From positions 1 to 64,000 of the forward strand of contig NZ_CP015124.1 of assembly GCF_001678945.1 (NCBI RefSeq): a DNA stretch of 64,000 nt, read 5' to 3'. Made by a program: the position numbers and the translations under genes. This DNA is from Phaeobacter gallaeciensis. GTDB lineage: Bacteria > Pseudomonadota > Alphaproteobacteria > Rhodobacterales > Rhodobacteraceae. Positions 45,707-54,857 of the stretch are shown piece after piece (position 1 is the stretch's first letter; the number at the start of each line of letters is the position of its first letter). The notes under the pieces are model-generated. The model searched no databases. It was not told the DNA's origin and saw nothing but the letters and a program-made list of their open reading frames with translations.

Positions 45707-47113
45707 ATGACGACGACCGATACAGTGACCCAACCGGTGATCAAACTGCACAACACGAAGACCCGCAAGAAAGAGGTCTTCACTCCGATCGATCCGGAAA
45801 ACGTGCGGATGTATGTCTGTGGTCCCACTGTCTATGATCGGGCGCATCTGGGCAACGCCCGCCCAGTGGTGGTGTTCGACGTGCTCTACCGGCTGCTGCG
45901 GCACGTCTATGGCGCGGATCACGTGACCTATGCGCGCAACTTCACCGACGTGGATGACAAGATCAACGCCCGCGCTGCCGAAAGCGGTCGTGCGATCGGT
46001 GAGATCACCGCCGAGACGACCCAGTGGTTTCTGGATGACATGGGTGCCCTCGGCGCGCTGGAGCCGAACCACATGCCGCGGGCAACGGAATATATTCCCC
46101 AGATGGTCGCGATGATCGAGGATCTGATCGCCAAGGGCCACGCCTATGCCGCCGAAGGGCATGTGCTCTTTGCCGTCGACAGCTGGCGCGAGGGCTATGG
46201 CAAGCTGTCGGGGCGCTCGGTCGACGACATGATCGCGGGCGCCCGGGTCGAGGTCGCGCCCTACAAGAAGAACCCGATGGATTTCGTGCTGTGGAAACCG
46301 TCGAGCGACGATCTGCCCGGTTGGGACAGTCCCTGGGGCCGCGGGCGCCCCGGCTGGCATATCGAATGCTCGGCCATGTCCTATGAGATTTTAGGCGAGA
46401 CCTTTGATATTCACGGCGGCGGCAACGATCTGATGTTCCCGCACCACGAAAACGAGATCGCGCAAAGCTGCTGCGCCCATCCTGAAGGCGAGTTCGCGCG
46501 CTACTGGCTGCACAATGAGATGCTGCAGGTCGAAGGCAAGAAGATGTCGAAATCGCTCGGCAATTTCTTCACCGTGCATGACCTGCTGGACCAGGGCATT
46601 CCGGGCGAGGTGATCCGGTTTGTCTTCCTGTCGACACACTATCGCAAACCGATGGACTGGACCGAGAAGAAGGCAAAGGAGGCTGAGGCGACGCTTTCAG
46701 ATTTTAAGTCACTTGTCTTTGAAATTGAGGCGACGGTTGTTGACGATGGTGTTCTCGAAGCACTTGCAGATGACTTGAATACCTCGAAGGCTATCACGCG
46801 CTTACACGAGCTGAAGAAGACAGGGGACTATGGGCGCCTAAAAGCATCCCTCGCATTTATGGGGTTTGATCTCAGCACGATCGAGAGTTGGTGGGGCGGG
46901 GCCAAAGAGCGTGAGGCATTGCCTGGAGAAGAGCTTATTGGGGAGATTGTTCAAACTCGTCATAGAGCGAAGATGGATAAGGACTGGGCAACAGCAGACA
47001 GGCTACGTGATATTTTGACGAAGGCGGGTGTCATTCTTTACGACAGCAAAGACAAGCCAGCGAGATGGGAGGTTGGTCCCGATTTCGATGTAACCAAGCT
47101 GGAAGACATCTGA
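45707..47113 (+). CDS. cysS: Cysteinyl-tRNA synthetase
   Basis: The 468-aa class I enzyme charges tRNA-Cys. It has the zinc Cys in [15 protein letters not shown] (also HIGH-like), GWHIECSAM and the zinc [13 protein letters not shown], and KMSKS as [13 protein letters not shown] 45707 is preceded by AAGGAG. From about 46670 to the stop the DNA changes. GC falls from 60% (46261-46500) to 51% (46741-46980). Codons AGA, AGG, CTA, TTG and CTT, absent before, become common. The frame stays intact and the helical C-terminal domain is complete, so this looks like a mosaic gene produced by recombination, not a pseudogene. Confidence 0.97.
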   Translation: MTTTDTVTQPVIKLHNTKTRKKEVFTPIDPENVRMYVCGPTVYDRAHLGNARPVVVFDVLYRLLRHVYGADHVTYARNFTDVDDKINARAAESGRAIGEITAETTQWFLDDMGALGALEPNHMPRATEYIPQMVAMIEDLIAKGHAYAAEGHVLFAVDSWREGYGKLSGRSVDDMIAGARVEVAPYKKNPMDFVLWKPSSDDLPGWDSPWGRGRPGWHIECSAMSYEILGETFDIHGGGNDLMFPHHENEIAQSCCAHPEGEFARYWLHNEMLQVEGKKMSKSLGNFFTVHDLLDQGIPGEVIRFVFLSTHYRKPMDWTEKKAKEAEATLSDFKSLVFEIEATVVDDGVLEALADDLNTSKAITRLHELKKTGDYGRLKASLAFMGFDLSTIESWWGGAKEREALPGEELIGEIVQTRHRAKMDKDWATADRLRDILTKAGVILYDSKDKPARWEVGPDFDVTKLEDI

Positions 47114-47151
47114 AACGAACCGCCCGGAGCATGTCACCGGGCAGCGCCCGA

Positions 47152-47176
47152 CCCGCCCCCACGGGCGGGCGCTTTA
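47152..47176 (+). other. GC-rich hairpin between cysS and cimA
   Basis: CCCGCCC/GGGCGGG with a four-base loop is followed by CGCTTTACG, only three T residues. It lies 39 bp past the cysS stop and 48 bp before the cimA start, so it may partly attenuate read-through or stabilise the upstream RNA. The weak T run makes termination doubtful. Confidence 0.35.
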
Positions 47177-47223
47177 CGCCCACCCCGGGCCGGGCGCCGC
47201 CCGGTGAACACAACGAGGCAGGA

Positions 47224-48846
47224 ATGAGCAAAGAACGTCTCTACCTTTACGACACCACGCTGCGCGATGGGCAGCAGACGCAGGGCGTGCAGTTCTCGAC
47301 CGCGGAAAAGCAGCAGATCGCCGAGGCGCTGGATGATCTCGGTATCGACTACATCGAAGGTGGCTGGCCCGGTGCCAATCCGACCGACAGCGCCTTTTTC
47401 GAGGTGGCGCCGAAAACCCGCGCGCGGCTGGCGGCCTTTGGCATGACGAAACGGGCAGGGCGCTCGGCCGCGAATGACGATGTTCTGGCAGCAGTGATGA
47501 ACGCGGGAACCGATACGGTCTGCCTGGTGGGCAAATCACACGATTACCACGTAACGGCCGCGCTTGGCATCACGCTGGAAGAGAACCTTGAGAATATCGG
47601 TGCCTCGGTGGCGCATATCGTGGCCGAGGGACGCGAGGCGCTGTTTGACGCTGAACATTTCTTTGATGGCTACAAGGACAATGCGGAGTATGCGCTGGCC
47701 GCCTGCCGTGCCGCTCTGGATGCGGGGGCGCGCTGGGTGGTGCTGTGCGACACCAACGGCGGCACCATGCCCGCCGAGGTCTATCGCATCGTGACCGAGG
47801 TAATTGCCGCAGGCATCCCCGGGGAGCGTCTGGGCATCCATACGCATAACGACACAGAAAACGCCGTGGCCTGTTCGCTGGCGGCCGTGGATGCTGGCGT
47901 GCGGCAGGTGCAGGGCACGCTGAACGGGCTGGGCGAACGCTGTGGCAATGCCAATCTGACGACGCTGATCCCTTCGCTGCTGCTGAAGGAACCCTACGCC
48001 AGCCAGTTTGAAACCGGCGTCAGCTTTGAGGCGCTGACCGGCCTCACACAGCAAAGCCGGATGCTGGATGATATCCTCAACCGGGTGCCGATGAAGCAGG
48101 CGCCCTATGTTGGGGCCTCGGCCTTTGCCCATAAGGCAGGGCTGCACGCCAGCGCGATCCTGAAGGATCCGTCGACCTATGAGCATATCCAGCCTGAACT
48201 GGTGGGTAACGCGCGCATCATTCCCATGTCCAATCAGGCCGGTCAGTCGAACCTGCGCAAGCGGCTGACCGACGCCGGGCTGAATGTGGAAAAGGGCGAT
48301 CCGGCACTGGCGCGGATCCTAGACCGGATCAAGGCGCGCGAGGATGAAGGATACTCCTACGACACGGCGCAGGCCTCGTTTGAGCTGCTGGCGCGCGAAG
48401 AGCTGGGGCAACTGCCGACATTCTTCGAGGTGAAGCGCTACAAGGTTACGGTGGAGCGGCGCAAGAACAAGTACAACAAGATGGTCAGCCTGTCTGAGGC
48501 GGTGGTGGTGATCAAGGTCGACGGCGAGAAACGTCTGTCGGTTAGCGAATCCATGGATGAAACCGGCAGCGACCGCGGGCCGGTCAACGCGTTGGCGAAG
48601 GCGCTGGCCAAGGATCTGGGGCGTTACTCCGAGGTGATCGACGATATGCGTCTGGTGGACTTCAAGGTGCGCATCACTCAAGGCGGCACCGAAGCGGTGA
48701 CGCGTGTGGTTATCGACAGCGCCGACAATCAGGGCCGCCGCTGGTCCACGGTCGGCGTCAGCCCGAACATCATCGACGCCTCTTTCGAGGCGCTGCTGGA
48801 TGCGATCCGCTGGAAGCTGATACGCGACTGCGCGCCGGAAGCATGA
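47224..48846 (+). CDS. cimA: Citramalate synthase
   Basis: CimA joins pyruvate and acetyl-CoA to citramalate, giving a threonine-independent route to 2-oxobutyrate and isoleucine. The 540-aa protein is a DRE-TIM metallolyase: YLYDTTLRDGQQTQGVQFS, YIEGGWPGANPTD, CDTNGGTMPAEV, HTHNDTENAVA and GTLNGLGERCGNANL. A LeuA-type regulatory dimer domain covers about 395-535. GGWPGANP distinguishes the citramalate branch from LeuA. ATG 47224 follows GAGGCAGGA. It overlaps the next gene by ATGA. Confidence 0.94.
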   Translation: MSKERLYLYDTTLRDGQQTQGVQFSTAEKQQIAEALDDLGIDYIEGGWPGANPTDSAFFEVAPKTRARLAAFGMTKRAGRSAANDDVLAAVMNAGTDTVCLVGKSHDYHVTAALGITLEENLENIGASVAHIVAEGREALFDAEHFFDGYKDNAEYALAACRAALDAGARWVVLCDTNGGTMPAEVYRIVTEVIAAGIPGERLGIHTHNDTENAVACSLAAVDAGVRQVQGTLNGLGERCGNANLTTLIPSLLLKEPYASQFETGVSFEALTGLTQQSRMLDDILNRVPMKQAPYVGASAFAHKAGLHASAILKDPSTYEHIQPELVGNARIIPMSNQAGQSNLRKRLTDAGLNVEKGDPALARILDRIKAREDEGYSYDTAQASFELLAREELGQLPTFFEVKRYKVTVERRKNKYNKMVSLSEAVVVIKVDGEKRLSVSESMDETGSDRGPVNALAKALAKDLGRYSEVIDDMRLVDFKVRITQGGTEAVTRVVIDSADNQGRRWSTVGVSPNIIDASFEALLDAIRWKLIRDCAPEA

Positions 48847-49814
48847 TGGAAGCGCTGATCCGGGCGGCGGCTATCGGTCTGGCCATCACGGCGGTGCTGC
48901 CCTTTGCTTTGATCCTGTCGCAGAGGCCTGCAGATATGCTGCCTGCGGCGCCGGAAAAGGGGCTGGATTTCTCTGCGGTCTCTGCGGGGCCGGACATGCC
49001 AGAGCCGGAGACCGTTCCGATGCGGGATGGCTATCCGCTGCAGGTGCGCAGCTTCGACAACGGCGTCGGGCCGCTGGTCGTCATGGTGCATGGTTCCGGC
49101 TGGAATGGGCTGCAGTATGCCACGCTTGCACGGCAGATCGCAGGACATGTTCTGGTGCCGGATCTGCGCGGGCACGGAGCCGCCCCCGGGCGGCGCGGCG
49201 ATGTGGAGTATATTGGCCAGCTAGAGGATGACCTTGCGGACCTGATCGCAGCCCGCGTGCAACCGCGGCAGAAAGTTGTTCTGCTGGGGCATTCCTCGGG
49301 CGGCGGGCTGGTGGTGCGCTTTGCCGGGGGGCAACATGGGGGCAGGCTGGACCGCGCCGTTCTTCTGGCGCCGTTCCTGAAGTATGACGCCCCGACAACC
49401 CGCAAGAATTCCGGCGGATGGGCGCAGCCGCTGACGCGCCGGATCATCGGGCTTTCGATGCTGAATGCCTTGGGGATCACGTGGTTCAATCACCTGACCG
49501 TGATCCAGTTCGCCATGCCGAAACAGGTTCTGGACGGACCGCTGGGGCATCTGGCGACGACGGAATATTCCTATCGGCTCAACACCTCATACGCACCGCG
49601 AAGCGACTATCTAGCGGACATTAGGGCTCTTCCGGAGTTCTTTGTAATGGCAGGGGAAAAGGATGAAGCCTTTGTCGCGGAGGGCTATGAGCCACTGATG
49701 GCGCCAGTGACGCACCGGGGGAGCTATCGCATCATTCCGGGTGTCGGCCATCTTGGCATCGTCGATGCGCCGGAAACTGCAATGGCCGTGAAGGAGTTCC
49801 TAAATGGAATTTGA
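48843..49814 (+). CDS. Alpha/beta-hydrolase, membrane-anchored
   Basis: The 323-aa protein has an N-terminal hydrophobic segment (AAAIGLAITAVLPFALILS), then an alpha/beta-hydrolase fold: VVMVHGSGWNGLQYATLA (oxyanion loop), the nucleophile elbow LLGHSSGGGLVVRF (Ser in GHSSG), GEKDEAF (acid) and GVGHLGI (His). It is similar to lysophospholipase-like hydrolases. Its start overlaps the cimA stop, and its stop overlaps the following gene by 11 bp, so the three are cotranscribed. Substrate unknown. Confidence 0.86.
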   Translation: MMEALIRAAAIGLAITAVLPFALILSQRPADMLPAAPEKGLDFSAVSAGPDMPEPETVPMRDGYPLQVRSFDNGVGPLVVMVHGSGWNGLQYATLARQIAGHVLVPDLRGHGAAPGRRGDVEYIGQLEDDLADLIAARVQPRQKVVLLGHSSGGGLVVRFAGGQHGGRLDRAVLLAPFLKYDAPTTRKNSGGWAQPLTRRIIGLSMLNALGITWFNHLTVIQFAMPKQVLDGPLGHLATTEYSYRLNTSYAPRSDYLADIRALPEFFVMAGEKDEAFVAEGYEPLMAPVTHRGSYRIIPGVGHLGIVDAPETAMAVKEFLNGI

Positions 49815-50580
49815 CGACGATCTGAAGGGCTGCGCCGAGTTGGTCCGGCAGGGCGATCCGGACCGCTTCATGGCGACCATGGCGGCGCCCGTTGCAGCGC
49901 GTCCGCTTCTGTTCGCGCTTTATGCCTTCAATCTTGAACTCTCCCGCGCGCCCTGGGCCAGCCAGGAAAGCATGATCGCAGAGATGCGGGTGCAATGGTG
50001 GCGCGATGTCGGCGCCGAAATCGCAGAGGCGAAGCAGGTGCGCCGTCACTATGTGGCGACCCCGCTTGGGCGGCTGCTGCGCCCCGAACTTGCGAAAGAG
50101 ATTGATCCCATGGCCGAGGCGCGGCGCTGGGACATCTACCGCGATCCTTTTGAGGATGAAGCGGCGTTTGATACCTATATCGATGCCACCTCGGGTAGCC
50201 TTTTATGGATGGCAGCAGCTTCGCTGGGCGAGGCGGAAGAAGAAACTGTGCGCGCCTTTGGACGTGGCATAGGCATTGCCAACTGGCTGCGCGCAATCCC
50301 GGAGCTGGAAAAACAAAAACGCGTGCCCTTGCTCGATGGCACCACCAAGGGTGTGCAGCAGCTGGCGGAAAAGGGATACCAATATCTGGCGCAAGCGCGG
50401 CGCGCGCGCGGCAGCGTGTCGACGGCAGCGGCCCCGGCGATGCTGGCGGGCTGGCAGGCGCAGAGTATCCTGAAGCAGGCGATCGGGGAGCCAGAACGGG
50501 TTGCGGCAGGCGCGCTTGGCACCAGCGAATTCCGCCGCCGCGGCGGGCTGATGATGCGAGCCGCACTGGGGCGCTGGTAG
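49804..50580 (+). CDS. Squalene/phytoene synthase-family protein (NDUFAF6-like)
   Basis: The 258-aa all-helical protein has ALYAFNLELSRAPW, MRVQWWRDVGAEI, and GRGIGIANWLRAIPELEKQKRVPLL (shortened by splitting), the isoprenyl-synthase fold. The first Asp-rich DxxxD motif of true phytoene synthases is missing (LYAFNLELSRAPW stands in its place). The second region is also degenerate, as in NDUFAF6 relatives linked to complex I assembly. Catalysis is therefore doubtful. No carotenoid genes are in the window. A bidirectional terminator follows. Confidence 0.82.
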   Translation: MEFDDDLKGCAELVRQGDPDRFMATMAAPVAARPLLFALYAFNLELSRAPWASQESMIAEMRVQWWRDVGAEIAEAKQVRRHYVATPLGRLLRPELAKEIDPMAEARRWDIYRDPFEDEAAFDTYIDATSGSLLWMAAASLGEAEEETVRAFGRGIGIANWLRAIPELEKQKRVPLLDGTTKGVQQLAEKGYQYLAQARRARGSVSTAAAPAMLAGWQAQSILKQAIGEPERVAAGALGTSEFRRRGGLMMRAALGRW

Positions 50581-50616
50581 ACGGGCGCGTTTGAGCCCGT
50601 GGGTCTCTAGCGAACA

Positions 50617-50646
50617 CAAAAAAGCCGCCCCATTGGGCGGCTTTTT
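50617..50646. terminator. Bidirectional Rho-independent terminator
   Basis: A perfect 8-bp stem AGCCGCCC/GGGCGGCT with loop CATT is flanked by six A on the left and five T on the right, so it can stop both the phytoene-synthase-like gene (plus strand) and the MFS transporter gene (minus strand). Confidence 0.93.
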
Positions 50647-50668
50647 GAATTTTGGCTGAACGAAACTG

Positions 50669-51889
50669 TCAGACCCGCTTGGGCCGCAGAGCGAGCCAGA
50701 CCAGCGCGCCGCCGGCCAGCACCAGGAAGGGCGCCATTGCCATGTTGACCGCGCTCCAGCCATCCACAGGCGAGCCGCCCGAGCAGTTCATCAAACCGCC
50801 CGAGGCGAGCGAGGCCATGGTCACACCGCCAAAGACCAGAAGGTCGTTCAGACCCTGCATCCGGCCACGCTCGTGCGGTTCATGCGCGCCAGCCAACATG
50901 GTGGTTGCGCCGATAAAGCCGAAGTTCCAGCCCACGCCAAGCAGGACCAGCGCGATGAAGAAGTTGCCCAGATCGACGCCCTGCAGCGCCACGGCGCCCG
51001 CACCGGCCAGAATGACCAGACCTGCGGCAACGATCTTTTCCACGCCGAACCGCGCGATCAGGTGACCGGTAAAGAAGGAGGGCACATACATCGCCAGCAC
51101 GTGAGAGGTTACCACATCGGCCGCGTTGCCTTCGGTATAGCCGCAGCCGACCACGGCCAGCGGGGTCGAGGTCATCACGAGGTTCATCAGCGCGTAGGAA
51201 ACCATCGCGCAGATCACTGCCACCGCGATCACCGGAGTTTTCAGAAGTTCGATGCGGCTGCGGCCCTTGGGGGCGTCATGGCTCGGGACCGGCGGTTTCG
51301 GGATATCAAGGAACAGGAACAGCGCCGCGCCCACCACGTTGACCGCGATCACGGCCATGTAGGTGCCAAAGAACGGTATGACAAAGGCCTGGCTTGTCGC
51401 CTTAACCAGCTGCGGGCCGATGATGGCTGACAAAAGCCCGCCCGCCATCACATAGGAAATCGCCTTGGGGCGGAACTCTTCGGACGCGGTATCGGCAGCG
51501 GCAAAGCGGTAGAAACCATGCGCGCTCATGTAGACACCGGTCAGAAGGCTGCCGAGCAGGAACACAGGGAATGAGCCGAGATAAAGACCATAGGCCCCGA
51601 CCATGCCGCCAAATGCACCGAACAGCGCTCCGGTAAAGAAGCCCGCGCGGCGGCCCCAGCGCTGCATGATTGCCGAAATCGGCGTTGCTGCCATCATCGA
51701 CCCGGCGACGATCAGTGAGATCGGCAAGGTGGCGAAACAAGGGTTGGAGGCCAGCGACTGCCCCGCGAGGCCGCCAATGGTAAAGATCATCGGCATCTGA
51801 GCGCCGAGGAAGGCCTGCGCCATCACGAGAATGGCAACATTCTTCTTGGCGACTCTGTCGTCGGTGGGGGTGGTCATGGTCTGTGTCAT
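50669..51889 (-). CDS. Major facilitator superfamily transporter
   Basis: The 406-aa protein has about 12 membrane helices, with the loop 2-3 motif IMQRWGRRAGFFTG and a mid-protein cytoplasmic loop (PKPPVPSHDAPKGRSR). AAADTASEEFRPKAISYVMA and GIGWNFGFIGATTML-like segments place it in the YfcJ/PUCC-distant MFS group of unknown substrate. ATG 51889 (MTQTMTTP) is chosen because residues upstream are not hydrophobic or conserved. It is divergent from the DNA glycosylase gene. Confidence 0.87.
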   Translation of the reverse strand: MTQTMTTPTDDRVAKKNVAILVMAQAFLGAQMPMIFTIGGLAGQSLASNPCFATLPISLIVAGSMMAATPISAIMQRWGRRAGFFTGALFGAFGGMVGAYGLYLGSFPVFLLGSLLTGVYMSAHGFYRFAAADTASEEFRPKAISYVMAGGLLSAIIGPQLVKATSQAFVIPFFGTYMAVIAVNVVGAALFLFLDIPKPPVPSHDAPKGRSRIELLKTPVIAVAVICAMVSYALMNLVMTSTPLAVVGCGYTEGNAADVVTSHVLAMYVPSFFTGHLIARFGVEKIVAAGLVILAGAGAVALQGVDLGNFFIALVLLGVGWNFGFIGATTMLAGAHEPHERGRMQGLNDLLVFGGVTMASLASGGLMNCSGGSPVDGWSAVNMAMAPFLVLAGGALVWLALRPKRV

Positions 51890-51994
51890 GTGGGATGCGT
51901 AACCCTGAATGTGAGCGGGAACAAGACGCCAGGCGCGCCTCATCGGGCGTCCGTCGGCAGTTTTGTGAAAATTAACAGATGAAGGAAACGTGAC

Positions 51995-52669
51995 GTGGCG
52001 TCACACACAGATACAGAGAGCCGTGTAGTCACGGATAACGGGGTTGGACGGATCATTCACAGCGATGCATGCGTTACCGAAGGCGCGGCATGGCTGGCGG
52101 CGCGGCACCCACGCTTTGCCGATGCATTGGCCCAGATCGAAACTTTGCCACTGCGGCGCCATCCTGATGGTTTTGCGGAGTTGTTGAATGCCATCGTGGG
52201 CCAGCAGCTCAGCATTGCTTCGGCGGCCTCGATCTGGACCCGGATGTCCAATGCGGGGCTGACCGAACCGGATGCGATCATCGCGGCCAGCGACGAGGAA
52301 ATGCGCGCAGCCGGGCTTAGCCGTCAAAAGGTCCGCTATGCGCGGGCTTTGGCGGAGGCCTCTATTGATTTCAATGCCTTGCGGAGTAAACCGGATGCGG
52401 AAGTCGTGGCGATCCTAACCGAAGTTTCCGGCATCGGGGTCTGGACTGCGGAAATCTATGCAATGTTTGCGCTAGGGCGGGCGGATGTCTTCGCGCCCGG
52501 CGATCTGGCCTTGCAGGAGGGCGCGCGGCTGTTGTTCGATCTGCCGGAACGTCCCAAGGAACGCGCCTTGCGCAAAATGGCCGAAGACTGGTCGCCCTGG
52601 CGCGCGGTTGCGGCACGGGTGCTCTGGGCCTATTACCATGTGAAGAAGGACAGGGAAGGGATCCGATGA
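51995..52669 (+). CDS. DNA-3-methyladenine glycosylase II (AlkA/MAG-type HhH-GPD)
   Basis: This enzyme excises alkylated purines. The 224-aa protein has the helix-hairpin-helix region EILTEVSGIGVWTAEIYAMFALG with the catalytic Asp in RADVFAPGDLALQEG, and LLNAIVGQQLSIASAASIW. It lacks the N-terminal domain of E. coli AlkA, so it is like the short MAG1 form. GTG 51995 is the start. It overlaps the esterase gene by ATGA. I find no LexA box in front. Confidence 0.92.
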   Translation: MASHTDTESRVVTDNGVGRIIHSDACVTEGAAWLAARHPRFADALAQIETLPLRRHPDGFAELLNAIVGQQLSIASAASIWTRMSNAGLTEPDAIIAASDEEMRAAGLSRQKVRYARALAEASIDFNALRSKPDAEVVAILTEVSGIGVWTAEIYAMFALGRADVFAPGDLALQEGARLLFDLPERPKERALRKMAEDWSPWRAVAARVLWAYYHVKKDREGIR

Positions 52670-53331
52670 CTCGTGTATTGACTGCTGGCCGCAAAGAGCC
52701 GCTTTCCGGCTCAACCCGCTCGGTTGTGGTGTTTCTGCATGGCTATGGCGCCAATGGAGCCGACCTGCTGGGGCTGGCTGATCCGCTGGCCGAGCACCTG
52801 CCGGACACGCTGTTCGTGGCGCCTGATGCTCCCGAAAACTGCGCCGGGGCGCCGATGGGCTATCAGTGGTTCCCGATCCCCTGGATCGATGGATCCTCCG
52901 AAGAAGAAAGCATGCGCGGCATGCAGGCCGCCGTCGAGGATCTGAACGCCTTCCTCGACGCGCTGATGGTGGATGAGGACGTACTGCCCGAGCAGGTGGT
53001 GCTGTTCGGCTTCTCGCAAGGCACCATGATGAGCCTGCACGTGGCACCGCGCCGCGAGGATCCGGTGGCCGGCATCGTTGCCTTTTCCGGTCGTCTGCTG
53101 AGCCCAGACACCTTCAAGGACGAGGTGGTCAGCCGGATGCCGGTGCTGCTCGTGCATGGCGATGCGGATGACGTGGTGCCGGTGCAATCCCTGCCCGAGG
53201 CCGCCGAGGCCCTGCAGGAAGCCGGATTTCAGGACGTCTTTGCCCATATTCAGAAGGGCACCGGCCATGGCATTGCCCCCGACGGGCTGAGCGTCGCGCT
53301 CGCCTTCATGCGGGACAAGCTGAGCCTCTGA
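52666..53331 (+). CDS. Phospholipase/carboxylesterase-family hydrolase
   Basis: The 221-aa alpha/beta hydrolase belongs to the carboxylesterase/acyl-protein-thioesterase family. It has VVFLHGYGANGADLLGLA, PNAPENCAG-like PDAPENCAG, the nucleophile elbow LFGFSQGTMMSLH (Ser in GFSQG), HGDADDVVPVQ (Asp) and KGTGHGIAPDG (His). It shares an operon with the upstream DNA glycosylase by a four-base start/stop overlap, though no functional link is obvious. Confidence 0.92.
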   Translation: MTRVLTAGRKEPLSGSTRSVVVFLHGYGANGADLLGLADPLAEHLPDTLFVAPDAPENCAGAPMGYQWFPIPWIDGSSEEESMRGMQAAVEDLNAFLDALMVDEDVLPEQVVLFGFSQGTMMSLHVAPRREDPVAGIVAFSGRLLSPDTFKDEVVSRMPVLLVHGDADDVVPVQSLPEAAEALQEAGFQDVFAHIQKGTGHGIAPDGLSVALAFMRDKLSL

Positions 53332-53358
53332 CCGGCGCGGACGCCGAACAGGAAGAAT

Positions 53359-54048
53359 TCAGGACGGGCGGCGAGGCTTTCGGGCCTTGCCGCCCGTTTT
53401 CTTTTGCTCGGTGTCTTTGGCTTTTTCCTTGGCCCGTCTCGCCTGCGCCCGGCGGTTGGGTAGCTGTGCGGGTTTTGGTCGTCCCGGGACCTTTGGCGGT
53501 TCCAGATCTTCCCATTTGGCCTGCGCCAGCTCATCCAGGGTCCAGGCGCCAATAGCAAAACGGATCAGCCGCAAGGTGGGGTGGCCGACCGCAGCGGTCA
53601 TCCGGCGGACCTGCCGGTTGCGCCCCTCGGTAATGGTCAGCTCGATCCATGTATCGGGCACCGATTTGCGGACCCGGATCGGGGGAGTGCGCGCCCATAG
53701 ACCGGCAGGTTCATCAATCCGCCGCGCCTTGGCGGGGTTGGTCAACCCGTCTTTCAACTCCACGCCCTGCCGCAGGGCCTGCAGCGCGGCCTCATCCGGC
53801 GTGCCTTCGACCTGCACCCAATAGGTCTTTGCCATCTTGTTGCGCGGATCGCTGATCCAGGCCTGAAGGCGGCCATTGTCGGTCAGCAGCATCAATCCCT
53901 CGCTGTCGCGATCCAGACGGCCAGCGGGGTAAACGCCGGGGCAATCTATGAAATCGCTCAGCGTCTTGCGGGGTCCCCCTTCGGTGCTGCGGTCGGTGAA
54001 CTGCGGCAGAACGTCAAAGGGTTTGTTAAAGCGGATAAGCCGGGTCAT
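53359..54048 (-). CDS. rluE: RluE-type 23S rRNA pseudouridine synthase
   Basis: The 229-aa protein belongs to the RsuA/RluE family, which modifies U2457 of 23S rRNA in E. coli. It begins [16 protein letters not shown], has the catalytic Asp in [33 protein letters not shown] and [23 protein letters not shown] (split). A C-terminal basic tail rich in Lys/Arg follows (about 185-229). No S4 domain precedes the catalytic core. ATG 54048 gives the family N-terminus. Confidence 0.92.
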   Translation of the reverse strand: MTRLIRFNKPFDVLPQFTDRSTEGGPRKTLSDFIDCPGVYPAGRLDRDSEGLMLLTDNGRLQAWISDPRNKMAKTYWVQVEGTPDEAALQALRQGVELKDGLTNPAKARRIDEPAGLWARTPPIRVRKSVPDTWIELTITEGRNRQVRRMTAAVGHPTLRLIRFAIGAWTLDELAQAKWEDLEPPKVPGRPKPAQLPNRRAQARRAKEKAKDTEQKKTGGKARKPRRPS

Positions 54049-54264
54049 GGCGCCGCAATAGGCCTCGTATGTGAAAGGCGCAAGTTTCTTGAGCAGGCCC
54101 GTCACCTGCCTGTCACGGAATCGGCCTATGCCTGCCTTCGAGATGTTGTAGCGCGCAAGGGGCTTGCCAGCTTTCTACCGCGATATATAGTTAATCTCAG
54201 ACTGGGGCGGGTTCCCCGCTCTGGTGTCAGGTAACGGGCAGGCAGGGCGAGGAAGACGTTTAGA

Positions 54265-54849
54265 ATGGACGGCGATTTCAGAACAGACTTTGTACGGGAC
54301 CCCGGGGCGCTGAAACAGCACCCGGCCTTGGTACTGAATGCGGACTATAGGCCACTTTCCTATTATCCGCTGTCATTGTGGCCGTGGCAGGATGCAGTCA
54401 AGGCAGCCTGGCTGGACCGGGTGGCGATCGTTGCGGAATATGACACCGTCGTGCATAGCCCGAGTACTCAGATCCGAATACCGTCGGTTGTCGTCCTCAA
54501 AGATTATGTCAAACCTCAAAAGCGCGTGGCCTTCACGCGCTTTAATTTATTTCTGCGGGACGAATTCTGCTGTCAGTACTGCGGCGCAAGGGGCGATCTG
54601 ACATTCGATCACGTGGTGCCCCGCGCTGCTGGCGGCGTGACCAGCTGGGAAAACGTTGTCGCGGCCTGTTCCAGGTGCAACCTGCGCAAGGGGTCAAAAT
54701 CGCTGCACCGGGCCGGGATGCACCTGCGCAAGGCGCCCAAACGCCCCGGCGCCGAGGAGCTGCGCAATATCGGGCGCAAGTTTCCACCCAACCATCTGCA
54801 CGACAGTTGGATGGACTTTCTTTACTGGGATTCCGAACTGGAGGCCTGA
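54265..54849 (+). CDS. HNH endonuclease-family protein
   Basis: The 194-aa protein has N-terminal ALVLNADYRPLSYYPLSLWPW and an HNH nuclease core: CCQYCGARGDLTFDHVVPR, then NVVAACSRCNLRKGSKS, with two CxxC zinc pairs and the catalytic His-Asn-His set. This small HNH family is widespread in alphaproteobacteria and cyanobacteria, with no fixed role known to me. It is a stand-alone gene with no restriction-methylase partner nearby. A weak GGCGAGGAAG precedes ATG 54265. Confidence 0.88.
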   Translation: MDGDFRTDFVRDPGALKQHPALVLNADYRPLSYYPLSLWPWQDAVKAAWLDRVAIVAEYDTVVHSPSTQIRIPSVVVLKDYVKPQKRVAFTRFNLFLRDEFCCQYCGARGDLTFDHVVPRAAGGVTSWENVVAACSRCNLRKGSKSLHRAGMHLRKAPKRPGAEELRNIGRKFPPNHLHDSWMDFLYWDSELEA

Positions 54850-54857
54850 GCCACAGT

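Noticed and set aside
45233..46360. Minus-strand frame reaching into the gap before cysS, with a hydrophobic stretch near 45490-45560
   Set aside because: A short hydrophobic segment looked possible for a small membrane protein, but there is no ribosome site at a sensible start and the frame runs on through the antisense of two real genes.
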